A stretch of DNA of 64,000 bases, taken from assembly GCA_963576475.1 (NCBI GenBank), contig OY754980.1, positions 31,311,976 through 31,375,975 on the forward strand. Reading direction: 5' to 3'. Made by a program: the position numbers and the translations under genes. The first letter of the stretch is position 1. The number at the start of each line of letters is the position of its first letter. The stretch is from Molanna angustata (taxonomy: Eukaryota; Arthropoda; Insecta; Trichoptera; Molannidae). Below the pieces are notes generated by a model, which searched no databases, was not told where the DNA came from, and saw only the letters and a program-made list of their open reading frames with translations. Shown in pieces: positions 54,843-64,000 of this stretch.

Positions 54843-55599
54843 TCCACTGATTGTGTTTAATTTTATTTTTCGTTATTCATTTAATACCTTCTTTACCTAT
54901 TATGTTTATTTGTTCATTGATACCTACTTTCATTTGTTATTCTGTTTATTATTTTGGTTAAATTTTCTTTGTATGTATTTTTGTATGCATTTTTTTTTCA
55001 AGTTTTTCTTTGTATTTTTTTCTTGCTTTATTAATTGGATATGTTTGTTTTTTATGTATTTTCACACGTTATGTACTATATTTTGTATCTTTTGAATTCT
55101 TCGTGTAAATGGCAAACGCCGTTAATAAAATAAATACCTACATAAATATCGTTCGATTTGACTCAGGGGCTTGATTACAGTATCAAATATAAATAATGTT
55201 ATATTTAATTTTTAAATATAAATGTGTAAATGTAATTAAATATTTATATCTAAGGTGTTCTATGTAAACTATGTTAACCCAAAAATGTATTAAAAAAGAA
55301 ATACAAAATGTTAGAAAATTCATAAAATATATTGTTAAAAAGTTATGTTACAAGTTCCACAAAGACTTCATTCCTTTCAAAAAAACGATCGTTTCGACTG
55401 ATAAGGTTTCTATTACGTACAACCTCAGAAAACCTCACGTTGCAAAAAAAAATCTCAACAAATGGTGAATGATGGATTCGGTACGGTTTGTAAATGTTTA
55501 ATCTCTCAATGATTTTATTTTATACAATTCTAAAACTCCCGATATAACAATAGCATGATTAAATGATATCGTTGTATCGAACCTAACATTAACAAAACG
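54843..55599. other. unassigned stretch
   Basis: T-rich; the 114-codon Phe/Tyr-rich frame running from 54751 is compositional. A 65-codon Lys-rich frame at 55271-55468 is unassigned. Confidence 0.4.
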
Positions 55600-55805
55600 T
55601 TTTTTGGTACTCCCTAATTCTGCTACTCCATTAATACATGACATTATTGGTAAGTATATTTGTAGTAAGGCACAAAAAGCTAGACAAGGAGATACTAGAT
55701 GGGCACTCAGAATACAAAAGTTGAGACCTTGGACAAATAATAGGAGTGTTGAAAGACTCCTTAAAAGATGGTCTGGCGACATTAAACAAGTGGCCGGCAA
55801 AACCT
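55600..55805 (+). pseudogene. LINE C-terminal fragment (plus)
   Basis: Reads KARQGDTRWALRIQKLRPWT then NNRSVERLLKRWSGDIKQVA and GKTS. This is the DxRWxxxxLxWRPRTGxRSVGRPPxRWxDDxxxVAGxxW tail of an arthropod LINE, with internal loss of GRP. Confidence 0.65.
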
Positions 55806-56273
55806 CATATATTAATTTAAACAGTACTAACCGTCTTATTTGTAAACGTAAACTATCTATAGTGCCTGGTAATAGAGCGTAATTAACGAAAATGTTTACT
55901 TATAAACCGTGACTTTCTTTATTACGAGAGAGAGACGAGAGGTTGTTTAATGCTTAACTAACGCGTCATACCAAATATTTCAAAATGGCGGATGTTTCAC
56001 ATATTATGATCCGACGCATATTTGAGATGGACAGACAAATTTAATTCTAATAACGTTTTTCCTTGTTATTTATCGCAATCGTGTTAAAATTGACTCAACA
56101 TTGCACATCGCGGTGTTTGTTTTCAATATTTTTCGATGTCAGTTATGCAAATATTACGTCATGTATTTATCTATTTTTTAACATCTGTGAAGCCAATGCG
56201 GCCATATGAAAAAATAAATGAGGGTATTCCTAAACAATTCGGTGAACTAGTTAGTCACATCTTAGTATATGTT
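55806..56273. other. unassigned stretch
   Basis: No gene or repeat recognised. Confidence 0.4.
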
Positions 56274-56284
56274 TAAAAGTAAGC

Positions 56285-56961
56285 GAATATTTTTATTATT
56301 GCATATGCGCAAACATTGGATTTTTTTCCCTGTCGGGAGTCAAAGATATTTTTTAACAGATTTTTAATTATCTCAATAGAGACGAAGTTGGAATATTTAT
56401 TGTAGGAGAACCGGGAAAACAAGGCACCTACAGGGCTTACGACCTGTCATCGGCTGGTTTACGTGATCACTTTATGCGCTTGCGCAACGTTCACCAATTA
56501 TGCCTTTTTAGTGAGATCCCTATCAATTCAATTTGAAAGTTCTATATATTGTAATACTGAAATTCTTTTCGCTTGAAAATAAGGAATTTTTACTACAGCC
56601 ATCTATGGGTGAAATTACGAACAACTATCTTATTATTTTTTATTTATTTTGTTGTAACGCCATCTATTGAGAGAATTAGTTTTTTGTAAATAATGAAAGC
56701 TTTTCTTATATCTGAGGTGACAATGCATTTTTCGCATAGAAGTCACCCCTGAATTGCGCCAGACTTATAAGGTCATTTTTGTCTTATTTACCTACTTGTA
56801 CCAATGTGTAAGTAATCGAATATTTTTATTATTGCATATGCGCAAAAATTGGATTTTTTTCCCTGTCGGGAGTCAAAGATATTTTTTAACAGATTTTTAA
56901 TTATCTCAATAGAGACGAAGTTGGAATATTTATTGTAGGAGAACCGGGAAAACAAGGCACC
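56285..56961 (+). mobile_element. family X element, tandem dimer (one full, one partial unit)
   Basis: Unit one (56285-56812) runs from GAATATTTTTATTATTGCAT through TAGAGACGAAGTTGGAATAT, GCACCTACAGGGCTTACGAC to CTTGTACCAATGTGTAAGTA. Unit two (56816-56961) restarts at GAATATTTTTATTATTGCAT and stops within GGCACCT. A 10-bp duplication TAAAAGTAAG (56274-56283 and 56962-56971) flanks the pair, so the dimer inserted as one piece. No coding capacity. The unit is the same as in the fold-back copies at 23740 and 34865. Confidence 0.78.
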
Positions 56962-56971
56962 TAAAAGTAAG

Positions 56972-57879
56972 GTTTTTTAATACCGATCTTAACTTTTTGT
57001 CGTGATTATCTAGTTTATGTAGTAAGCTTTTAACAAAATCTAATAATTAAGAATGTAAGTGTATATATTTGAATAAGTTATCTATAATTTATATATTTAT
57101 TTGTATTACATGATCAAAAGGCGTCCTTAAGCAACGTTTTCGGGAAGAAAGTTTGTAATAGGCCGTGTTTACGTCTCAAAAAACTTTTCTGAATAGTTAA
57201 TTTGGCGAAAAATATGTGTTGTTATAACGTTTTGTGTTATGGAGTCTCGCCTCGGTTGCCTCGCGTTATTTATCGGTGGGGAAACTAGGCTAGATCTCTC
57301 AACTTGAAGTACAACTCTCCAAAGTTATAAGATTCATTACGTCTATCTCTGAATACAAACACCTTACATTTAGCGTATATCAGCGTTAAAACAACTTGAA
57401 TAAGTGCTATTAACCTTTTCGCCGTTTACTGCATAAATGATACTTTAAACGACTAATAGTGTTCGCCTTGTTTTTGTTTATTATACCTACTACTAACTGA
57501 ATGTTCATTTGTTTATTAAATACTTGTACAGCGGAGATAAGGAATTTTCGGCCACTTTGACTAGAAAATTTATGAACAGAGACAATGATCTATATTTCTT
57601 CTCTATTGCGTAATAAATCTCTGCGATCTAAACTTTTTGTTATAGGAACTGACTTCGAATCAAATTTATACGAGCAAAACAATGAGTCTAGATCCTACAT
57701 TTTTATTGAACTTCGTCAATAAGTTGTTAGTCCTGAGTATATTTTATAGGCTAGATATTCTGGATAATAATATCCTCGTAGGGCGAAATTGTTGTCAACG
57801 AAGTTTAATGTATAAATATTGAAATAGAATTTTTATCAAACAAATAAAAACTGTAAAATAATTGAGTTGAATATTATCG
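56972..57879. other. unassigned stretch
   Basis: No gene or repeat recognised. Confidence 0.4.
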
Positions 57880-58625
57880 ACTGAGAATGAATGGAGCTAA
57901 GTCTAAAGTAATGGTAATTGAAAAAAAGCGAAAGAAGAACAGAATGCGAAATACGAGTGAATAATGAATTACTAGAACAAGTGGATGAATATTTGTATCT
58001 AGGAAGTATGTTTCAGCGTGATGGAAGACTGGAAAAGGATATAGAAAGAAGGGTAACGGCAGCAAATAGGGTGAACGGTGCATTAAGAACAATAATGGCC
58101 GACCCAATTATCTCAAGGCCAGCAAAGCTCGCTGTGCACAATGCAATAGTCGTACCAACATTAATGTATACAAGTTAGACATAGACATGGCAGAAGATAC
58201 ATGAAAGTAAAATTAACGCTGTGGAAATGAGGTCCCTAAAACGAATGTGTGGTAGATCGATCTAATGTGGACATCAGACGAGAATGCAAGATTGAAAGAG
58301 ATATTGTGAGTAGAATGATAGTAAATACACTACGATGGTTCGGACATGTGGAGAGAATGAACGATAAGCGCCTGAAAAAGAAAGTATACAAGGCTGAAAA
58401 GAGTGGAATGAGAGGTCGTTGCCGCCCTAGAAAGAGTTGGCATGATCATATAAATGAGATTTTGAAAGATGGTAATATACGAAGTCAAAATAATATGTAG
58501 GAGAGCATGTATGATGCGATGTATGGATGTAAATGAGGCAAAACATGTATGTCAAGATAGAGTTGTCTGGCTTTCGGTCCTCTTTGTCTACCCCAAGTTG
58601 GGATACGGCGTGATGGTATGTATGT
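57880..58625 (+). pseudogene. RTE LINE 3' fragment, frameshifted
   Basis: Plus-strand frames read MNGAKSKVMVIEK, VDEYLYLGSMFQRDGRLEKD, RRVTAANRVNGALRTIM, AVHNAIVVPTLMYTS, then VNTLRWFGHVERMNDKRLKK and RGRCRPRKSWHDHI. The tail is GCGTGATGGTATGTATGTAT. It has several stops and frameshifts. Collinear with the element at 1022-2703 but from another lineage. Confidence 0.83.
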
Positions 58626-58937
58626 ATGTATGAATATTATTGTATAAGTTATCGTATCCGGCTAAATATCTTGGGAATTTTCGTCGTGGAGAGGGGCGTT
58701 TTGCATATAGGTATACCACAACCCACCAACTCACGCAGTCCACGCGATTTCTCAAGTTATTTGCCGAAAATAATATAACAACTCCCTTACTTCTCAAATT
58801 TGTCGCTATATACTGACCATGTCACTTGATTTACAACCTCCTCTGATGATTATTCAACCGTTGAAAATGTACATTATCTAAATAATAAAAAAATCTAAAG
58901 TTTTCGTGTTAACAGAGTGGAAATCAATTTTTTTTAT
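58626..58937. other. short unassigned stretch
   Basis: No gene recognised. Confidence 0.35.
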
Positions 58938-59037
58938 CCAGTGTTTTTATGTGAACGAAATCGGTTGTGGCAGGATTCGAACTTGCGACCGCCGGATTAC
59001 TAACCCAGCGTACTAACCACTCTACCACCACCCATCT
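58938..59037 (-). repeat. SINE family A copy, tail missing
   Basis: The head is present on the minus strand (GTGGTAGAGTGGTTAGTACG, B box AAGTTCGAATCC). The copy stops soon after the GATTTCGTTCAC motif, lacking the body. Confidence 0.8.
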
Positions 59038-59104
59038 AAAAAAAATGTTATAAAATTGATGAACATCCTCCTACACTTACTTATGTACTCGTTAACAATA
59101 CACA

Positions 59105-59405
59105 CAGACCGGCAGTGGAACCAATTACCCAATGGTATAAGAAAAGCTCCTAGGTTAATGGTTTTCAAGAAGCTTCTGAAGGCACACTTCTTATCCTCTT
59201 ACCTATAATGCCTTTATCCTTCATCACTTCACAACCCATCCATTTCCTATTTTTGGACTTTATCATCATTATTTTAAATTATGTTTTTGATGTGAAATTT
59301 TGTATTTTTTTCTTTCTCATTATAATGCATAACTATTAGTTTTTATTTTTATTTTATTTGTTTATGCACAAATCGTCCTTGAAGGGTCGTATTGCCTATA
59401 TTGAA
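59105..59405 (+). pseudogene. CR1/L2-like LINE 3' end
   Basis: Thirty-three codons, DRQWNQLPNGIRKAPRLMVF then KKLLKAHFLSSYL and a stop, give the WNxLPxxIRxAxxLxxFKxxLKxHF tail of CR1/L2 proteins. The following T-rich 3' UTR ends CGTCCTTGAAGGGTCGTATT GCC. Confidence 0.65.
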
Positions 59406-61289
59406 ATATGAACTTTGTTACCTCGGCGAAAACGTTCAGTCATTGAAATCGAATTTTTATAGATAAATACTATAGTATAGGTATGTTCATTCATTTTAAA
59501 TAATAATTAATTCATTACATTGGTAATAATTTTAAAACCAATTGTTTTTTTAACCAAAAACACATTTTACCAAAATTTGTTTACAACTTTTTTTGTGTAA
59601 CATTCTTTGACGTTTGAATTTATAAGCTACGCGAAACGGAACGAGTCTAGTCTTGGAAGACTTCGTCACACGTGATGATGGTCTCTCTCTGTCACACCGG
59701 GCTAATTGATGCGTGTGCGTATGAGACGAAAGGAGACGCAACGAGTTTGAATGGCATTTGTTTTATTTGCGTGATCGAAAAAGAGAGCTTAATGTGTTTT
59801 AATAATATTAAAACATTTATTTGGAACCAATATGTTTGTTGTTTTATTATAAAGTTCCTTTAAAAATGCAAACATCTAAAAAATAATGGACTGTAATAAT
59901 AATGAATAAAAGGCCATTGCTCAGATGGATACTATCAGGTTTCCCTGGAGTGCTGCTGGTTTTCAGCAAAGCCTTGGAACAACACAAAACACAGAATGAA
60001 CAGACTACAAAACCTCAAACAATTTTAATAGAAAGAAAGAGAAATTAAAAATAGTATGTATTATTCCAGATTTCAGTTATTAAATCTCTGCTACTACTTG
60101 CACCTTTGCTTGCTCAACAACCATACCCCGCAGTGTTTTTTCAACTCATAATAAGTTCTATTCTGATTCGTCTAAATTTATCCGTCTGAATTTTAGTATG
60201 GGAGAAATGTCAAAAAGTTGACCGCATTTATACGGGACTCATTGCGTCACACCGTGCGTATAAAATCCTTTTACCCACGGTCGCCAGTTGGTTATAGACA
60301 TTTTCGTACTCTGAAACGAATCAGAATAGGACATAAATGTATCGTAATGTGTAAATAAAATATTTTCAATCTCCTGTGATTGGCTAAATTTATCAATTAG
60401 TTTCGTAACCAATATACCTACAAGTATATTAAACGAGTATAGCTGTTGACAATTCTTTAAAAAAGAATGGCGACAATTTGTTTTCGAGTTATGTAAAAGA
60501 AATGGGATAAGTGTCCCAAACATCACAACAAGAAGTAATTCCTGTTGAAACGCAAAGCCTCGCGTCCGAGTAGTCAATATTGGATTTTGTCCCCATACTT
60601 TTTTTGTAATTAAAAACTCGAACGGAAAGTTCATTCAAGTGGTGAGAAAAAGAGAGAGTGAGCGAGAGAGCCGTTGTTGTACTGGCAAAAATACAAAATA
60701 CAAAATTCAATTTCATTAAATTTCTTTTGGCGTAAGGCATCTCTAGAAAATAATACCGTCCCGCTTGATAATACACACTGAATATTAAATAATTGTATTC
60801 TTGTTTTTTGTACTTTTCTTTTTTTATTTTGTTTTTCATTTTTCTTCGGCAGCAACACTGCCATTACGAACCGCCAATGAAACAATGCCGCTATTCTTGA
60901 GAAAGAATTATTCCTTTGAAACTGTTTAATATACTGCGCTTATTTCTAATGAAGTTTGTGAGTTTTATATTGAACTTTTTTAGTTGTGTTCTCCATTTCT
61001 ACATACCACCACTACCTACTAATAGAGAGATGTAATTTGGCATATGTATTTTTTTAATTCGAATTAACTCATAGTAAATTATTTCAACAGTGAATACAAA
61101 TTGAATACAGGGATAATTCCAATTACAGAAAAGCGCAAATTCATGTTTTATGAATTCATCTGTAAAAAAAACTCTCAAAATATTAAAACAAGTAACGACC
61201 AACGGATATAAGAGAGTCAAATCATGAAACGCTTGGAAACAAAATAAAAATAAAACACTTTAAAGTAATAGGAAAAGGGTTAATAGAAT
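59406..61289. other. long unassigned stretch
   Basis: No gene recognised. Minus-strand frames of 131 and 116 codons at 60239-60839 overlap each other and have no known domain; I do not call them. Confidence 0.4.
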
Positions 61290-61317
61290 CATTTATTTAT
61301 TTAAAACTTCTTGTACA

Positions 61318-61375
61318 TATGATTAGTACACTGGCAGGCTTATTGCCTAATGGCAATTTCTTCCAACCAACCAGA
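61318..61375 (-). repeat. SINE family C, body-only piece
   Basis: TGGCAATTTCTTCCAACCAA matches the body of the family C copies at 30478 and 4945. The head is missing. Confidence 0.5.
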
Positions 61376-61897
61376 GTAAAAATTAAATATACAAAACAAT
61401 GTGTACTATGGCAATAAGTTAATCACATTACAAAATAAATAAAGATATAAGAAGAAAAGTAAAAAAACAAAAAAACAAAGAAGATTGCATATAAGAACAA
61501 TTCTTAGCAATGATAGGAAAACTAAAGGATAAGGAAAGGAAGAGGAGAGGAAGATGTAATCAGGTGTTGACAGATAAATATTTTTGCTTTAGCCTTTTCT
61601 TGAAGATGTTTAGTGAGATAGACGACGTAATATCAGGACTTATCCATTCCATCAATCAATGAATTTATTTAAAAAATAAAAATAATAAAATAATTTATTA
61701 TTTGATGCTTTTTTGTGTACGTAAACATAAAGTATTGTTGATTTTATATATTTTGTGTGTCTTTTTGTATTTATGTAATTGAATCGTTCTCCATGTAGGT
61801 ACTCACTTTCTCAGCACAAGCGTTTTTATGCTTTTTGGGAAAGAAATAAAAAAAAGTGTACAAATTCAAATAATTGTTATAATGTTTTGTTAAATAA
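61376..61897. other. unassigned stretch
   Basis: Purine-rich patch at 61435-61560 (many GGAAAG/AAAGAAG words). No gene. Confidence 0.4.
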
Positions 61898-61985
61898 TAA
61901 TAATAAGGACAATTTATAAAGCACCGTTTAGTGACAACCGTGGTCACCTAAGTGCACTTTCAGTTTGCAAAAAAAATAAATTTAA
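61898..61985 (-). repeat. L2-like LINE 3' terminus
   Basis: AATAATAATAAGGACAATTT, GCACCGTTTAGTGACAACCG and TGGTCACCTAAGTGCACTTT match the 3' end of the 18045 copy almost base for base. Only the UTR end is present. Confidence 0.8.
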
Positions 61986-62559
61986 ATAACTAATAAAAAA
62001 AATGTTTAAAGTTCTGTTTTTGAATATTGAGACATGACGGAGAGAAAAAAAATGGGAAAATCATAATATTCTCTGCTATGACGTATCTACATGGCGAGTA
62101 AATAGCAATGGAGAAAGCTTACTTAAAATCTCCCCTTGTTGATCACATGTTAAATCTTCCAAACCCGGGTCTTACCAAGGAATTATTCAAGCCCGACTAG
62201 AGACATAACATTTAAATTGTTTTAAAAGCATTCCAATAAAAAGGCGACAAGGATTCTTCACCCTCTCTCTTCCACGGCGCAAAAACCTTTTCATAAATAA
62301 ATTCTCGAATCTCGCGAAAAAAGGACAAAAGCCTTTAGAAGTGTAACAGTCATTGTTTGAATTTTTTTTCTCTCTCTCTCCGTTCGACTCCCTCTGTGTT
62401 TTAAAATAAAAGTTTTCCACGCCTTTACTTTTAGAATTAATAAGGCGACATCTGTCGGATCAACTTTTGAAGCATTGCTAACGGGAGGGAGTGGAGGGGG
62501 GGAGGATGAATTCTTAAAGGGCAACATTTATTTTGAATGATTCCGTACTGACAGAGCGC
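61986..62559. other. unassigned stretch
   Basis: TCTC-rich patch at 62365-62400 and a GGGAGGGAGTGGAGGGGGGG patch at 62482. No gene recognised. Confidence 0.4.
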
Positions 62560-62628
62560 CCCGGGCGGGTGCCCCTAGCCGTGGGACGGGACGGGGGGGG
62601 TCGCGGGGGGGGGGGGGGGGGGGGGGGG
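62560..62628. repeat. GC-rich patch ending in a 24-nt poly-G run
   Basis: CGCCCCGGGCGGGTGCCCC, a GGGACGGGAC stretch with eight G, then 24 consecutive G at 62605-62628. It is the only such tract in an AT-rich window. It could form G-quadruplexes, could be a decayed TIR element, or could be an assembly or sequencing artefact in the run length. Confidence 0.85.
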
Positions 62629-63659
62629 TGTTTGTTGATTTAATGTGAACATTTAAATTTGTGACCTTCGCTCAAAATAAACGACAAAAACTTTCCCATT
62701 GAAAGCTGAAAAATTCGAAGAGGAAATTATTATCATTTCCATTTGGATTTCAACAATTGTTTATACGTCAAACATAATAATCGATCGGTGACAAATTTAC
62801 CAATAAAATAATAGTAGGTACCTATTAATAGTGGGCCCGTGCTGATATTTTTCTGCCACAAAACGTTCGTTAGACAAAATTTGTAATTGTAATTATTCCT
62901 GAATCATCAAAAATTTATATTTGAAAAAATTACAATTTTCTAAAATGGTAATTTTTTTCTCTAAACGCCGAGAAAATCAAATGTTTGACATTTAGTACAA
63001 CTAATGCAGAACAATCATGAACAACATAATCATTATAAACATACAAATCAAAACAAAAAATGAAGACTCGTCTGAATAAAAACTAGAAACTGAAAACTTG
63101 GAACCGGTTACAAAAATCAATCAATACCGGTTACATACCTTGACATTATTGTTGACAATTTTATAATATAGGATTCACATGTAAAATATTATATCACAAA
63201 CAAAATGAAAAAAAAACATGCATTTTATTCATCAGTTAATTTTAAGTTTTGGGATATGGAATAATGAGTTGGAGTGAAACATTCTTATCAATTCTTGATC
63301 TAATAGAAAAGCACAAAAAGCTATTCAGATACACGAGTGATTCGTTATATATATCGTATTTGAAAATTCAATTTGTGATTCGTTATATACATATATTTGA
63401 GAATTCAATATCTTGGAGTTTAGACAGTTAAAAAAAATATTTATGTACAGGATCTTTTAAATACGAAATTCATAATGCAAAGCAACACTTAAAAATAAGG
63501 GATTATTAATATGTTTCTCTTTTCTGGGACCAAATATTTATAACACTGTTGTTACCCTGCGTTTTGCCAATCTATAAGTGTGCCTTTATTAAAAAAATAT
63601 GTAAATAAGTGGTAATAATATATTGGTAGATCTCAATGGGAACATAACCAAATAAATTT
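62629..63659. other. unassigned AT-rich stretch
   Basis: No gene or repeat recognised. Confidence 0.4.
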
Positions 63660-63735
63660 GGCACTCCGACACAGGCCTAATGGAGTGTCTTATCCAGAAA
63701 TCATTTGCAAAACAAAAACACTATAATAAATAAAT
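63660..63735 (-). repeat. dispersed repeat Y, inverted copy
   Basis: GGCACTCCGACACAGGCCTA and ATCCAGAAATCATTTGCAAA are the complement of 36494-36570. Confidence 0.65.
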
Positions 63736-63789
63736 GAAAAATAAAACTAACAATATATCTTTGTAGTGTCTGCAATACACACAGCCTTT

Positions 63790-63905
63790 GGGTTGGTGGA
63801 CTGGACGCTGGACGCATACATGCGATGCCAATATAACTCAACATGTCGGGTTGGTGGACTGGACGCTGGACGCATACATGCGATGCCAATATAACTCTTA
63901 ACATG
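63790..63905. repeat. two-copy 58-bp tandem duplication
   Basis: Units start at 63790 and 63848 with GGGTTGGTGGACTGGACGCT and are identical for about 50 bp. Each holds the self-complementary GACGCATACATGCGATGCC region. Slippage or a recent duplication. Confidence 0.9.
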
Positions 63906-64000
63906 TTGTTTTTTTATTTGATTATAAATTATTTAATATATTTTTTTTATTGTGTTTTGCTCATACTACTGATATATGTCATATTGAACTGGATTTATAA

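Noticed and set aside
54751..55095. 114-codon membrane-like protein
   Set aside because: Phe/Tyr/Leu-rich because the DNA is T-rich; it begins within a hairpin repeat and has no signal or family.
60239..60885. overlapping minus-strand frames of 131, 116 and 84 codons
   Set aside because: Mutually overlapping in different frames, no recognised domains, no splice or start context.

Overview
This window is repeat-dense, AT-rich eukaryotic DNA, almost certainly from an insect. The repertoire points that way: rosa-type (DD41D) mariner, RTE- and L2-like LINEs, an RNase H-bearing I-group LINE, PIF/Harbinger, Helitron-like elements, several tRNA-derived SINE families and TTAA-flanked MITEs. Lepidoptera would fit, but the sequence alone does not settle the order. 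Nothing is organised as a bacterial or viral gene set, and nearly every open reading frame longer than 60 codons is a transposon fragment or chance.

The only part of a host gene I can support is a plus-strand exon at 33700-33940. It has a polypyrimidine tract and AG acceptor, a start codon at 33787, a signal-peptide-like N-terminus and a GTAAGT donor. A possible upstream non-coding exon (30894-31097) and a GC-rich island with a weak donor (about 40840-41155) could belong to the same or a neighbouring transcription unit. Much of the window would then be intron.

Layout. 0-3 kb: a rosa mariner fragment and a 5'-truncated RTE LINE. 3-20 kb: mostly unassigned AT-rich DNA with an AAAT microsatellite, SINEs, LINE 3' ends, a hammerhead-like motif, a 140-160 bp tandem array, a TTAA MITE and an L2 fragment. 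20.7-28 kb: a nested cluster in which two inverted Harbinger deletion derivatives flank a long hairpin, an L2 3' end and two tandem Helitron-like elements. 28-38 kb: SINEs, a TIR element inside a SINE, the host exon, and a fold-back retroposon inside an RTE copy. 38.2-40.4 kb: an RTE fragment with a fold-back 5' end, then an ORF1-only I-group element and a hairpin MITE. 41-48 kb: sparse, with LINE fragments and a perfect 25-bp palindrome. 48.27-53.68 kb: a full-length I-group retrotransposon (minus strand) with intact ORF2, 13-bp target-site duplications, a poly(A) tail and one nonsense codon in ORF1. 54-64 kb: a hairpin MITE, more LINE ends, a tandem fold-back-family copy, another RTE fragment, a 24-nt poly-G run and a 58-bp tandem duplication.

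The elements do not form a pathway. They record nested transposition: several are bounded by exact target-site duplications, and some insertions split older ones. The least ordinary items are the ORF1-only I-group element, two hammerhead-ribozyme-like motifs with self-complementary stem III, the fold-back retroposon family with 10-15 bp duplications, the DINE/HINE-like tandem pair, and the array whose successive monomers carry one, two and three copies of a 22-bp subrepeat.
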